Below are positions 26,884 to 36,065 of a stretch of 64,000 nt of DNA, one piece after another. Both the position numbers and the translations under genes were made by a program. Under the pieces are notes generated by a model that was given only the letters and a program-made list of their open reading frames with translations, was not told the origin of the DNA and did not search any database. Origin of the DNA: DASTSN01 sp035760665 (GTDB lineage: Bacteria; Bacteroidota; Bacteroidia; Chitinophagales; Chitinophagaceae); the NCBI GenBank assembly GCA_035760665.1, contig DASTSN010000040.1, positions 48,976 to 112,975 on the forward strand, in the 5' to 3' direction. Position 1 is the stretch's first letter. Every line of letters starts with the position of its first letter.

Positions 26884-26914
26884 TTTGCACAGAAGTATAG
26901 GCCCCTTATCTTTG
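26884..26914 (+). promoter_or_regulatory. Bacteroidota-type promoter of tRNA-Val(TAC)
   Basis: TTTG at 26884-26887 and TATCTTTG at 26907-26914 are separated by 19 bases, matching the TTTG-N19-TAnnTTTG consensus of the primary sigma factor in this phylum. The tRNA starts 16 bases downstream. Confidence 0.8.
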
Positions 26915-26930
26915 CACTCCCAATAAAAAA

Positions 26931-27005
26931 GGGAGCTTAGCTCAGCTGGTTCAGAGCATCTGCCTTACAAGCAGAGGGTCGGCGGTTCGAACCCGTCAGC
27001 TCCCA
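26931..27005 (+). tRNA. tRNA-Val (anticodon TAC)
   Basis: A full cloverleaf can be drawn: acceptor GGGAGCT pairing with AGCTCCC, D stem GCTC/GAGC, anticodon stem TCTGC/GCAGA with loop CTTACAA (anticodon TAC), T arm GGCGG-TTCGAAC-CCGTC and discriminator A. The CCA end is not encoded. A second tRNA-Val with GAC anticodon lies about 1 kb downstream. Confidence 0.97.
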
Positions 27006-27011
27006 CAAAGT

Positions 27012-27034
27012 CCCCGCCTTAAGCGGGGTTTTTT
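27012..27034 (+). terminator. Terminator of tRNA-Val(TAC)
   Basis: CCCCGC and GCGGGG form a six-pair GC stem with a five-base loop, followed by six T residues. It starts seven bases after the tRNA and ends five bases before the tag start codon. Confidence 0.9.
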
Positions 27035-27038
27035 GTGT

Positions 27039-27593
27039 ATGGCCGCTTCTTACTGCGAATTTGTTCAGCAGGCCGGTGCCGGCACGGTGCACCGCCACTA
27101 CCACGATCATGAATACGGGTTTCCCTTATTGCATGATGATGAACTGTTTGCCCGGCTCGTGCTGGAGATTAACCAGGCTGGTCTCAGCTGGGAAATTGTT
27201 CTAAAAAAGAAAGCCAGTTTTTACCAGGCATTTGATAATTTTTCCATTGACAAAGTAGCCAGGTATTCCGAGAAAAAGATAGCACGCCTTTTACAGGATC
27301 CGGGCATCATCCGCAACCGGTTAAAAATTGAAGCCACCATTTCAAATGCCCGTCAAATTCAACAACTGCAAAAAGAATACGGGTCTTTTAAAAACTGGCT
27401 GGATCATCATCATCATCCCCTTACAAAAGAAGAATGGGTAAAATTGTTCCGGAAAACCTTCCGCTTCACCGGTGGCGAAATTGTCAACGAATTCCTGATG
27501 AGCACCGGCTATTTGCCCGGGGCGCATATTGAATCCTGCCCGGTGTATAAAAAACTGCTTAGGCTGAAACCTGCCTGGCTGAAGAAACGTTAA
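27039..27593 (+). CDS. tag: DNA-3-methyladenine glycosylase I
   Basis: A 184-residue Tag-family glycosylase that removes 3-methyladenine from alkylated DNA. Family motifs include YCEFVQQ near the N-terminus, YHDHEYGFPL, LVLEINQAGLSWEIVLKKK and IIRNRLKIEATISNA; the C-terminal HIESC supplies the His and Cys that, with the N-terminal Cys and His, bind the structural zinc. I start at ATG 27039; a TTG six bases earlier would lie in the T tract of the tRNA terminator. Its last four bases overlap the stop of the convergent small gene. Confidence 0.93.
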   Translation: MAASYCEFVQQAGAGTVHRHYHDHEYGFPLLHDDELFARLVLEINQAGLSWEIVLKKKASFYQAFDNFSIDKVARYSEKKIARLLQDPGIIRNRLKIEATISNARQIQQLQKEYGSFKNWLDHHHHPLTKEEWVKLFRKTFRFTGGEIVNEFLMSTGYLPGAHIESCPVYKKLLRLKPAWLKKR

Positions 27594-27880
27594 TTGGGCT
27601 GCATGGCCGGCAGGCGATAGAGCTGCCCGTCCACGACGAAGAGTTCTGAAATTTCGTATGTCCAGTACCGGTACAAAGGAGATTTTTCCAGCAGCCGCTC
27701 CACTTCTTTTTTGTTCTCAGCTGTCAGGGTGATCCATACCTGGTGGGTCTCCATGCTTACGGCATACTGGTCAATGCTGTTATTATTTATCAGGTAATTG
27801 ATATAAGTGCGGTGCGGGGGCACCAGGTTCATGAATTCATCATCCATGCTGAAGTGTATTGTTACCTGAAATTTTGCCAT
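27590..27880 (-). CDS. Small conserved protein, possible ferredoxin-like dimer fold
   Basis: A 96-residue protein, MAKFQVTIHFSMDDEFMNLVPPHRTYINYLI onward. The order beta strand, helix, strands and helix (TENKKEVERLLEKSP) and the wording resemble YciI/muconolactone-isomerase-like dimeric alpha-beta barrels, but I cannot name the family firmly. The open frame continues upstream to 28060 only because it runs antisense through a tRNA gene, so I place the start at the ATG at 27880. Function unknown. Confidence 0.65.
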   Translation of the reverse strand: MAKFQVTIHFSMDDEFMNLVPPHRTYINYLINNNSIDQYAVSMETHQVWITLTAENKKEVERLLEKSPLYRYWTYEISELFVVDGQLYRLPAMQPN

Positions 27881-27968
27881 CACTGATATTGTAATGACAA
27901 ATTTATACTGGAAAAGTTGCCTGCAGGTAAAAAAATGAAATCCTTGGATTTTCTTGCCGTAAAAATGA

Positions 27969-27976
27969 TAATTTTG
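27969..27976 (+). promoter_or_regulatory. -7 box of tRNA-Val(GAC)
   Basis: TAATTTTG matches TAnnTTTG and ends 8 bases before the tRNA start. A CTTG at 27943-27946 could be the -33 element, though the 22-base spacing is long. Confidence 0.55.
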
Positions 27977-27984
27977 ATGCTCCC

Positions 27985-28059
27985 GGAACGTTAGCTCAGT
28001 TGGTTCAGAGCGCTGCTTTGACAGAGCAGAGGTCACTGGTTCGAGCCCAGTACGTTCCA
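27985..28059 (+). tRNA. tRNA-Val (anticodon GAC)
   Basis: Cloverleaf: acceptor GGAACGT with ACGTTCC, D stem GCTC/GAGC, anticodon stem CTGCT/AGCAG with loop TTGACAG (anticodon GAC), T arm ACTGG-TTCGAGC-CCAGT, discriminator A. CCA is not encoded. With the TAC isoacceptor 1 kb upstream, valine codons ending in any base can be read. Confidence 0.96.
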
Positions 28060-28164
28060 CACAATTTCCCCGGATAATTTTTTGTTGCTGTCATCATTGT
28101 ATTTCTTTTAGCGAGGCACAATCCCCCGTATGCTGAATGTCAACAGCCTGTTTTTTCCAACACA

Positions 28165-29193
28165 TTAATTCAAAAGTTCAATTGCTTTTTCCAGCATTTT
28201 GTCTTTTCCTGCCTGCAGATCTGCAGGGGTATTATCCACATAAACTGATGGGCTGATGCCTGTTTGTTCAAGATTGTGACCATTTGCATCTCTTACATCA
28301 GCAATAGGAACCCTGTAAAGCCATCCATTCGGTAATTCTCTTTCCACTGCATCGGATAGGGCTCCTCCCGTTACAGTGCCCACAAGCCTCACATTTTTAT
28401 TTTGTATCATAGCTAAATCAAAGGTTTCACCGGCACTATACACATTGAGGTTATTGATAATAATTACCGGCTTTGTATATTGAAAGCTGCCTGCAGGCTC
28501 GGTATAAAATTTAATGGGCGCAGCAAAATCAGTATGACTTGGTCCATTCCTTAAACTGGAACTGAATGAGAAATGACGCTCTGCGGCAAACCGGTTGGCA
28601 ATATACTGGGAAACCCTGTCCTCGCCTCCGTCATTTTCACGCATATCGATGATGATTCCTTTGGTGTTTAACAAGGTATGCAGCACTGCATCCATTGCCG
28701 CCGGATAAAAATTAAAATCATTATCAAATTTTTTTAAGCTTATATAACCAATGTTGCCTTCTAAAATACCATAGTCAATTGCATCGCCATAACTGAATGT
28801 TTGAAGAAGATAGCTTTGCGCCACATCTTTGTTATAATCCTGCACCTGTACACGTCCCAGTATACCGCCTTTATACCAGGGCAAACCGGTTGACGCTAAT
28901 GGTTTTAAGAAAACATGGTTATCATCCAGCACATCTAATAAATTTTTCATAACAGAAAACAACGAAGAGTCCGGCATACCATCATATACCATCGGCCTGA
29001 AATGATTATATGCATCCTGCCAGTCAATATTCTTGGTTATAAAAGTTCCATAGTGAGCATCATAGTCTTTCCATAATACATCAAAATTTTCTGTTGCAGA
29101 ATTCGCCACCTGCTTGCCAACGAGTTGTTTTGTGCAGGAGGAAAGTAAAAATATTGCTATTACGCATGCGAAAAAATAGGTAGTCTGTTTCAT
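28165..29193 (-). CDS. S41 family peptidase lipoprotein (tricorn/CTP-like)
   Basis: A 342-residue protein with a lipoprotein signal (FLLSSC, Cys20). The S41 catalytic domain shows GIIIDMRENDGGEDRV, the nucleophile region NNLNVYSAGETFDLAM and a conserved TVTGG. The expected CTP lysine about 25 residues after the Ser is absent; LLDVLDDNHVFLKP offers a His, so a tricorn-type Ser/His mechanism is more likely (inference). There is no clear PDZ domain. It probably acts in the periplasm, tethered to a membrane. It starts 9 bases after the upstream gene and should be its operon partner. Confidence 0.85.
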   Translation of the reverse strand: MKQTTYFFACVIAIFLLSSCTKQLVGKQVANSATENFDVLWKDYDAHYGTFITKNIDWQDAYNHFRPMVYDGMPDSSLFSVMKNLLDVLDDNHVFLKPLASTGLPWYKGGILGRVQVQDYNKDVAQSYLLQTFSYGDAIDYGILEGNIGYISLKKFDNDFNFYPAAMDAVLHTLLNTKGIIIDMRENDGGEDRVSQYIANRFAAERHFSFSSSLRNGPSHTDFAAPIKFYTEPAGSFQYTKPVIIINNLNVYSAGETFDLAMIQNKNVRLVGTVTGGALSDAVERELPNGWLYRVPIADVRDANGHNLEQTGISPSVYVDNTPADLQAGKDKMLEKAIELLN

Positions 29194-29202
29194 GTGTGGC
29201 TG

Positions 29203-30021
29203 TTAATTATGAAAAATATAATTGACGAGTAGGCCCATACGTGTATCTGCTGCCTGTACTCTTTTTGGATAATTGTAGTGAAGCCATTGAAGTTGATAAG
29301 TTGCCCCCAGTTGTATTCGATTTGATAGGGTGTATATGTAATTTGCTGCAAAATTCAGGTGCTGGAATGCTTGAATAGTACTTAAGCGGGTGCCTTGTTT
29401 AAAAAAGGAAACGACATTGTTATCCGTGGCTGACTTTGGGAACAACGCGTATGTTTCCCTGGAAACGAGCGACAGTGCCGAAATCCCCAACTCAACAACA
29501 AATGAATTCTTCTTTTTAGAATACATTGTTTTAAAGAACGGCGAAATACTGAGATCATTCATTAGCCAGGGAAAATTAGCTACCTCATCTGCATAATAAG
29601 CAGATTCTTTTACCTGTCCGCCCAGCCAAAAAGACAAGTTTTTATTTTTCGTGTGCCTGAGCTTTCTTACATACGCTGTTTCAAACTGCACTGATGCAAA
29701 GGCTGATGAAACCGTGAGACTATCGGGCAAGGGATTGCCAGCAGAAGCGTAGTGTCTGGAGCCAAATCGTTCAGGGTTGATATTCCCCGTGCTGCCGGTC
29801 AGCCGGATACAGAAAAAAGATTTTTCAGTTTGATGATGATATCCCAATGAAAGACTGGGTAAAAAATCTGTTTGATATAGTAACGGTGAGGAATGAATGT
29901 CCAGAAATTTGAACTGCTGTACCTGGGATGAGAGGCTGATAGAACTTTGTTTATAATGTATTTGCCCAATACTGCCTGCCGAAATAAATAAGCCTATTAA
30001 AATAGCTGTCAATCTGTTCAT
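29203..30021 (-). CDS. Secreted or outer-membrane protein of unknown function
   Basis: A 272-residue protein with a signal peptide (MNRLTAILIGLFISAGSIGQ) followed by alternating hydrophobic/polar strands such as LSLGYHHQTEKSFFCIRLTGS, and it ends RMGLLVNYIFHN, as expected for a small outer-membrane beta barrel. No recognised family. It is the first gene of a two-gene unit with the S41 peptidase lipoprotein, which suggests a joint envelope role. Confidence 0.6.
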   Translation of the reverse strand: MNRLTAILIGLFISAGSIGQIHYKQSSISLSSQVQQFKFLDIHSSPLLYQTDFLPSLSLGYHHQTEKSFFCIRLTGSTGNINPERFGSRHYASAGNPLPDSLTVSSAFASVQFETAYVRKLRHTKNKNLSFWLGGQVKESAYYADEVANFPWLMNDLSISPFFKTMYSKKKNSFVVELGISALSLVSRETYALFPKSATDNNVVSFFKQGTRLSTIQAFQHLNFAANYIYTLSNRIQLGATYQLQWLHYNYPKRVQAADTRMGLLVNYIFHN

Positions 30022-30264
30022 GTAGATAAGGTTTATGCAAAGCTAATCAACGCACTTGCCTTGTTATTTGTAACATGCATCAAATAGCTATTTTCCTGCT
30101 TGAATTGTTTTGGTAGAAATAACCAGGCAATTCTTGAGGAGAAAAGGAATTCCGCTTTGCTACGAAGTAGTAGTTCGTAAATCAAAAACAGGTATAGTCA
30201 TCGATGTAGGAGTAAAGAAAGGAAAGGAAAGTTGTTGCGTTCACTGGCTGAAGAGCAGGAAATA

Positions 30265-31539
30265 TTAAATTGTCCAGTCTACGATTTCATTCACCCACTC
30301 AGGCCTGTACGGTGTTGTGATTTTAATGTAATTATCAGTGTATCCTTCCATCATCCCATTTTTTGCATGCCCTTCAAACAACACTTTGCGAACCTGTCCA
30401 CGGTGCTGGTTGGTGAAATACTGCATTTTCATATAAGAAAGATTACGGAGCAACTTGGTGCGTTCGTGCCGGACCTGCATGGGAACAACGGGCTGAATGC
30501 CGAGTGCATGTGTATTGTCTCTTTCCGAATAAGTGAATACGTGCAGGTAAGTGATATCCAGTGATTGGAGGAAGTCAACGGTTTCTTTAAAATCTTCATC
30601 GCTTTCAGCGGGAAAGCCTGTTATGACATCCACCCCGATGGCACAATGAGGCATGAGTGTTTTGATGAACTGAACCCGTTCGGCATACAATTCCCGCTTG
30701 TAACGGCGGCGCATTAGTCCCAGTATTTTGTTGCAACCGCTCTGCAGGGGAATGTGGAAATGCGGCATAAATTTATCACTATTGGCGACCAGCTCAATGA
30801 TAGCATTGCTAAGCAGGTTAGGTTCAATCGAAGAAATCCGGTAGCGGCGAATGCCCTCCGTTTTGTCCAACGCATTCACCAGGTCAAAAAAACTTTCCGC
30901 ATGTTTTTTATCGCCGTCCGGGCCCTTTCCAAAGTCGCCCAGGTTGACGCCGGTTAACACAATCTCTTTTACCCCCGTTGCAGCCAACTGCTCAACCTGG
31001 CGCACAACATTTTTAACCGAATCGCTGCGGCTTTTGCCACGTGCCATGGGGATTGTACAAAAAGAGCAGTTATAATCACAGCCATCTTGCACTTTCAGAA
31101 ATGTGCGGGTTCGGTCGTTCACCGACCAGGAAGCATGGAATCCGGAAACTTCTTCTATATCGCAACTGCTGATACGGGCCGAATCGCCTTTCGCCAGTTC
31201 CTGGACATGGCTGACGATATTGAATTTTTCAGCGGCGCCCAATACCAGGTCCACACCCGGAATTTCAGCAATTTCCCTGGGTTTGAGCTGGGCATAACAG
31301 CCGGTAATCACCACCAGGCTGGAAGGAGCCCTGCGCTGGATGCGTCGTACTAATTGACGGCATTCTTTATCAGCATTATCCGTAACCGAGCAGGTATTGA
31401 TTACATACACATCAGCTGTGTCGTCAAACTCCTTTTTCTCAAATCCCTCATTTTCAAATAACCGTGAAATAGAGGAGGTTTCGGAAAAATTCAGTTTACA
31501 ACCCAGGGTATGAAAGGCTACTGTTCTTGCTTCGGCCAT
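30265..31539 (-). CDS. mtaB: tRNA t6A37 methylthiotransferase MtaB
   Basis: A 424-residue radical SAM enzyme that converts t6A to ms2t6A at position 37 of tRNAs reading ANN codons. The N-terminal methylthiotransferase domain has FHTLGCKLNFSET, NTCSVT and VVITGCYAQ, supplying three Cys for one iron-sulfur cluster; the radical SAM motif is CDYNCSFC. A TRAM-like domain ends the protein. GCKLN and overall length point to MtaB rather than MiaB or RimO. I start at the ATG at 31539 (MAEARTVAFHTLGC). Confidence 0.93.
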   Translation of the reverse strand: MAEARTVAFHTLGCKLNFSETSSISRLFENEGFEKKEFDDTADVYVINTCSVTDNADKECRQLVRRIQRRAPSSLVVITGCYAQLKPREIAEIPGVDLVLGAAEKFNIVSHVQELAKGDSARISSCDIEEVSGFHASWSVNDRTRTFLKVQDGCDYNCSFCTIPMARGKSRSDSVKNVVRQVEQLAATGVKEIVLTGVNLGDFGKGPDGDKKHAESFFDLVNALDKTEGIRRYRISSIEPNLLSNAIIELVANSDKFMPHFHIPLQSGCNKILGLMRRRYKRELYAERVQFIKTLMPHCAIGVDVITGFPAESDEDFKETVDFLQSLDITYLHVFTYSERDNTHALGIQPVVPMQVRHERTKLLRNLSYMKMQYFTNQHRGQVRKVLFEGHAKNGMMEGYTDNYIKITTPYRPEWVNEIVDWTI

Positions 31540-31620
31540 AAGCTTGCAAAGATAAATCACGGCCAGCAGCAATAGCAGATTTCGCCGATTTTTTAATTTC
31601 TGTTATTTTTAGCCAAACAT

Positions 31621-32097
31621 TTGTCGTTGCAAAAAAAAATACTTCCTTATCTGTTACTCGTTGGCCTGTTGCTGGCAGCTGTCGTTATAAAAAAATGTAT
31701 ACATGGGAAAGAACCTGTCCCCAAACCTTCAGTAACAGATCACCGTTCCCGCAAAGATCCCGCTGCGAACCCCAACCGCAACCGCGGTTTTGACCGGCGG
31801 ATTTCGTATATCGAATACACGCAACACGCCAAATGCCGGATGGCCTGCCGGCACATCACACAGGCAGAGGTGGAGGATATTATGCGAAACGGTACAATTA
31901 ATTACCGCAAGAGTGATGTCAATGACCGTCCTTGCCCTACTTATGCGGTGGAGGGTTACGCTGACGATCACCAGCATTTGCGGATTGTATTTGCTCAATG
32001 CGATAACAGCACGAAAGTGGTTACCTGTATCGACCTGGATCATGAATGGGAATGTCACTGCCCGGGTGACGATGAAAAATATAAAAACAGGAACTGA
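31621..32097 (+). CDS. DUF4258 domain protein with N-terminal membrane anchor
   Basis: A 158-residue protein with one N-terminal hydrophobic segment (LPYLLLVGLLLAAVVIKKC) and a C-terminal DUF4258 domain: YTQHAKCRMACRHITQAEVEDIMRNG, then RIVFAQCDNSTKVVTCIDLD. DUF4258 resembles mRNA-interferase-like folds, but here it is anchored and cysteine-rich (nine Cys), suggesting an extracytoplasmic location. The start must be TTG at 31621 or 31627, because an in-frame stop lies shortly upstream and no ATG is available. The TGA stop overlaps the ATG of the acyltransferase gene by one base. Confidence 0.75.
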   Translation: MSLQKKILPYLLLVGLLLAAVVIKKCIHGKEPVPKPSVTDHRSRKDPAANPNRNRGFDRRISYIEYTQHAKCRMACRHITQAEVEDIMRNGTINYRKSDVNDRPCPTYAVEGYADDHQHLRIVFAQCDNSTKVVTCIDLDHEWECHCPGDDEKYKNRN

Positions 32098-32870
32098 TGA
32101 GCCGGCTGCTGAAACCCTTGCAATGGCTGTATTGTTTTTATGCCTTTCTAATATTTACCGCTTTGATGTTGCTAGTTTTCCCTTTTGCTATAATCGCTAC
32201 TTTTTTCGGCCGCTTGCGCGGGGGCAATTGGGTGTACCGCCTTTGTATGCTTTGGGGCGATCTGTGGTTTCCGTTGGTGGGTATTTATCCCAAAAAGATA
32301 TATGAAGTATCGCATGATCCTGCCCAACCGTACATCTTTGTCACCAATCATATATCCTACCTGGATGCCGCAGTGATTGTTAAAGCTTTTCGCCAGCCAA
32401 TTCGGCCGCTGGGCAAGGTGGAAATGAGCAAGCTGCCGGTGTTTGGATTTATCTATCGAAATGCCATTGTAACGGTAGACCGCAGCAGCGCGGCTAACCG
32501 GGCAGAAAGTGTTCAGCAATTGAAGTCGATTATTCAGAAAGGAATTTCCGTGCTGGTATTTCCGGAGGGTACCTTCAATATGACACATCAACCATTGAAA
32601 GAATTTTATGATGGCGCTTTTAGGGTGGCCCTGGAAACGCAAACACCAGTGAAACCAGTGCTGTTTCTTGATACATACGACCGCCTGCACTATGGGCATA
32701 TTTTTTCGCTTACTCCTGGTCGTTGCCGGGTGGTTTATTTGGACGAAATCGGAGTTGAAGGAATGACAGCTGATGATGTTGCTGAACTGAAACAAAAAGT
32801 TTTTTCAGTCATGGAAAAAAAATTACGCATGTATCAGGCAAGCTGGATTACACCGTCGATTTTGCAGTAG
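32097..32870 (+). CDS. 1-acyl-sn-glycerol-3-phosphate acyltransferase family protein
   Basis: A 257-residue PlsC-type acyltransferase that adds the second acyl chain in phospholipid synthesis, or acylates a related lipid. The catalytic NHISYLD lies at 84-90 and FPEGTF at 155-160. A hydrophobic N-terminal segment (LYCFYAFLIFTALMLLVFPFAII) anchors it in the inner membrane. Its start overlaps the DUF4258 stop (TGATG), and priA follows after 26 bases, so the three genes look like one operon. Confidence 0.9.
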   Translation: MSRLLKPLQWLYCFYAFLIFTALMLLVFPFAIIATFFGRLRGGNWVYRLCMLWGDLWFPLVGIYPKKIYEVSHDPAQPYIFVTNHISYLDAAVIVKAFRQPIRPLGKVEMSKLPVFGFIYRNAIVTVDRSSAANRAESVQQLKSIIQKGISVLVFPEGTFNMTHQPLKEFYDGAFRVALETQTPVKPVLFLDTYDRLHYGHIFSLTPGRCRVVYLDEIGVEGMTADDVAELKQKVFSVMEKKLRMYQASWITPSILQ

Positions 32871-32896
32871 TTATCTATTTTCAGTTAAATTGAGCC

Positions 32897-35365
32897 TTGA
32901 ATTACGAACACAATTTGTACGCAGAAATAATCATACCATTAGCGTTGCCGAAAAATTATACCTGGCTGGTTCCCCCGGCAATGGAAGAGGCGCTGCAATG
33001 CGGCTGCCGAGTTGAAGTAAACCTGGGGAAAAATAAAAAATATGCTGGCATTGTAAAACGAATACACCAGGAAAAGCCGGAATTTTTTGAGCCAAAAGAA
33101 ATCCTGAACCTGCTCGACACGGAACCGGTTATTTATGAACAACAGCTGCAGCTATGGGAATGGATGGCAACTTATTACATGTGCAGCGAAGGAGAATTAA
33201 TGGCAGCAGCCCTGCCCGCCCACTTTAAACTCTCCAGTGAAACAATCCTGGTTTTTAACGAAGAATACGGGGATGACTTTTCGGCTCTTGATCATGATGA
33301 ATACCTGGTGGCAGAGGCATTGCTGATAAAAAAAGAATTGAAACTGACAGAAGTACAGCAAATCCTGGACTCTTCGCATGTATATCCGGTGATCAACCGG
33401 CTGATTCAAAAAAGAGTTTGCTTTGTGTGGGAATCTTTAAAAGAAAGCTACGCCCCCAAAAAGGAAACCTATGTATTGCTAAACCCACGATACGATCATG
33501 AAGAGGAGCTGTCGCGCCTGCTGAATGAGGACAAGAAATTACAAAAAGCGGAAAAACAGGTCGAGCTACTGCTCGCCTACTTACACCTGCTCCGGACAGA
33601 AGGGGAGGTCACAAGATCGGGATTGTTAAAAAAATCAGGAGCCGCAGATGCACAGCTTAAAGGCCTGATCGATAAAAATATCCTGCGCACCGAAAAGCGG
33701 GTGATTGATCGCCTGCAATTCCTGCCACGGAATGTGCAAATCGATTTTGAACTGAGTGGGGCCCAGCACAAAGCGTATGAACAGGTGCAGCAACTCCTGG
33801 CCGAAAAAAAGCCCTGCCTGCTGCATGGTGTTACATCTAGTGGTAAAACACAAATCTATATCCGCATCATCGAACAATACATCCGGCAGGGTAAACAGGT
33901 GTTGTACATGTTGCCCGAAATTGCACTGACTTCGCAGATTATCCGCCGGTTACAAAAACATTTTGGCGGGTATATTGGCATTTATCATTCCAAGTTCAAT
34001 CAAAATGAACGGGTGGAAATATGGAATAAGGTAAAGAATGGTGAACTAAAAGTGATTCTGGGAGCAAGGTCCTCTGTTTTTCTGCCATACCAGGATCTGG
34101 GCCTTGTAATTTGTGATGAAGAACACGATACCTCTTTTAAACAACAGGAACCTGCTCCGCGCTACAACGGCCGGGATGCGGCGGTTTACCTGGCATCGCT
34201 GTTTGATGCGAATGTGGTGCTGGGCAGTGCCACACCATCACTGGAGAGTTATTTCAACACTGTTACGGGCAAATATGGTTTGGTAGAGCTGGCAGAGCGG
34301 TATGGCGATGTGCAATTGCCCGTGATTGAACTGGCCGACACCCGTAAGATTCCGCCAAAAGAAAGAGCCGGTATGATCCTGACGCCTGCGCTGGCAGAAG
34401 CAATGACTAAATCTCTGGAACGCCAGAAGCAGATTATCCTGTTTCAGAACCGTCGCGGCTACTCGCCTTACCAGGTTTGCAGTGTGTGCGGCTGGATTCC
34501 GCAATGCAAGTATTGTGATGTATCGCTTACATTTCATAAATTATCGAATAAACTCATTTGCCACTATTGTGGCACAACCTATCCGCCCTTGCATATTTGC
34601 CCCGCTTGCGGCAGTCATGATTTTGCACAGCGTAAATTTGGTACGGAGAAAATTGAGGAATACCTGCAGGAACAATTTCCGGAGGCTAAAGTGGCCAGAA
34701 TGGATATTGATACCGTGCGGGGGAAGAATGCCCATGACACACTGATTCAGCAGTTTGAACAGGGGCGGGTGGACATTTTGGTAGGTACGCAAATGGTGGT
34801 GAAAGGACTCGACTTCGACAATGTTGACCTGGTGGGCATCCTGGATGCCGATGGCTTGTTGCATTTTGCAGATTTTCGTGTCAACGAACGAGCCTTTCAG
34901 CTTATGGAGCAGGTGAGTGGCCGCGCCGGTCGTAAAGGCGCAACGGGCAAAGTATTGGTGCAAACATCTCAACCGTCACACCCGGTGCTGGGCTACGTGC
35001 AGCAGCACGATTATAAAAGCTTGTTTGCCGATGAATTGGAAAAACGCCGGCAATTTGCTTACCCACCATTTACACGTATCATCCAATTAGTTTTCAAACA
35101 TAAAATAAAAGAGGTGGTGGAGCAGGCTGCCCATCATTTCACCGATGCCTTAAAAAACAGGTACAATCCATTCCTGGTTGGTCCGGCAGAGCCCGTCATC
35201 AACAGGATCAGGAACCTGTATTTAATGGAGTTGCTGATTAAGCTGCCAAGAGACGGCCGCCTCATTGCGCAATGCAAACAGGACGTTTTACACCAGGTGG
35301 CGCTGCTGCACAATGAAAAGCGCTACAGGAGTGTGGTGCTGGTTCCCGATGTGGACCCCGTCTGA
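32897..35365 (+). CDS. priA: Primosomal protein N' (replication restart helicase)
   Basis: An 822-residue PriA, which recognises abandoned forks and reloads the replisome. Walker A GVTSSGKT is at 311-318, with a DEEH box (ICDEEHDTSFKQ). Eight cysteines in CSVCGWIPQCKYC and CHYCGTTYPPLHICPACGS bind two zincs, and VSGRAGRKGATG is the late helicase motif. The N-terminal 3'-end-binding domain starts YAEIIIPLALPKNYTW. The start is TTG: an in-frame stop lies six bases upstream and the next ATG is well inside the conserved domain. Confidence 0.97.
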   Translation: MNYEHNLYAEIIIPLALPKNYTWLVPPAMEEALQCGCRVEVNLGKNKKYAGIVKRIHQEKPEFFEPKEILNLLDTEPVIYEQQLQLWEWMATYYMCSEGELMAAALPAHFKLSSETILVFNEEYGDDFSALDHDEYLVAEALLIKKELKLTEVQQILDSSHVYPVINRLIQKRVCFVWESLKESYAPKKETYVLLNPRYDHEEELSRLLNEDKKLQKAEKQVELLLAYLHLLRTEGEVTRSGLLKKSGAADAQLKGLIDKNILRTEKRVIDRLQFLPRNVQIDFELSGAQHKAYEQVQQLLAEKKPCLLHGVTSSGKTQIYIRIIEQYIRQGKQVLYMLPEIALTSQIIRRLQKHFGGYIGIYHSKFNQNERVEIWNKVKNGELKVILGARSSVFLPYQDLGLVICDEEHDTSFKQQEPAPRYNGRDAAVYLASLFDANVVLGSATPSLESYFNTVTGKYGLVELAERYGDVQLPVIELADTRKIPPKERAGMILTPALAEAMTKSLERQKQIILFQNRRGYSPYQVCSVCGWIPQCKYCDVSLTFHKLSNKLICHYCGTTYPPLHICPACGSHDFAQRKFGTEKIEEYLQEQFPEAKVARMDIDTVRGKNAHDTLIQQFEQGRVDILVGTQMVVKGLDFDNVDLVGILDADGLLHFADFRVNERAFQLMEQVSGRAGRKGATGKVLVQTSQPSHPVLGYVQQHDYKSLFADELEKRRQFAYPPFTRIIQLVFKHKIKEVVEQAAHHFTDALKNRYNPFLVGPAEPVINRIRNLYLMELLIKLPRDGRLIAQCKQDVLHQVALLHNEKRYRSVVLVPDVDPV

Positions 35366-36028
35366 TTACATAGAACATAACTTTTTTATTTCCGGGTATT
35401 CGTATATGTTATAGCCCGGACGATTTTGTTTGGCAGCTGCCAGCATAGCTGCTGCCACTTCGCCTGCGTGAACGGGTCTGTATTTTGCCGGCAGCAGGAA
35501 TCCAAATGGCTTCATCACAAGCTTGCCGAACATTTCACCGGGACGAACCTCTTTTCGATGCCCCAAAAGCATGGAAGGTCGCATGATATGAATATTTTCC
35601 GGCCCCTGGTCATGGACAGCTTCCTCTGTTTCGCCTTTCAATTGCAGGTAAAAGTTACCGCTGTGGCTATTAGCTCCGATGGACGAAACCAGTACAAAAG
35701 TTTTGCAGCCGGTCATTTTGCAAAAACGGGCAATATGCACCGGAATGTCATAATCCACTTTACGGTAAGCTGCCTTATCGCCGTTAACTTTTTTTTGCGT
35801 GGTGCCCACCGCACAAAAAACGACATCACTGTTATCAAGTGCTACCAGCAATGAATCATTGTCGCTAAAGTCAACCAGTTTCTTTTCCAGTTTTGGATGA
35901 TCCAGCGGGAAAGGATACCGCACCAGGATTCTGACCGTATCGAAAGCAGGATCATTTAATAACAGGCGCAACAATTCGCCGCCAATAAGGCCGGTTGCAC
36001 CAATTAGTGTAGCAGTTTTTGCACTCAT
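35366..36028 (-). CDS. NAD(P)H-binding Rossmann protein (atypical SDR, HTATIP2/YwnB-like)
   Basis: A 220-residue protein with GATGLIGGELL at 9-19 (dinucleotide binding), VVFCAVGTTQKK, FVLVSSIGANSHSGNFYLQLKGETEE (Ser and YxxxK-like positions) and HIMRPSMLLG. These are features of the atypical short-chain dehydrogenases related to HTATIP2 and UPF0438-like NAD(P)H-binding proteins. The reaction is unknown. The stop directly abuts the priA stop on the other strand; murB is divergent 38 bases upstream. Confidence 0.82.
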   Translation of the reverse strand: MSAKTATLIGATGLIGGELLRLLLNDPAFDTVRILVRYPFPLDHPKLEKKLVDFSDNDSLLVALDNSDVVFCAVGTTQKKVNGDKAAYRKVDYDIPVHIARFCKMTGCKTFVLVSSIGANSHSGNFYLQLKGETEEAVHDQGPENIHIMRPSMLLGHRKEVRPGEMFGKLVMKPFGFLLPAKYRPVHAGEVAAAMLAAAKQNRPGYNIYEYPEIKKLCSM

Positions 36029-36065
36029 AATTTTACTGTAAACTTGCTGACAGATTTTAATCTAT

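Noticed and set aside
27881..28060. N-terminal extension of the small minus-strand gene
   Set aside because: It runs antisense through tRNA-Val(GAC), giving the familiar spurious sequence ERTGLEPVTS.
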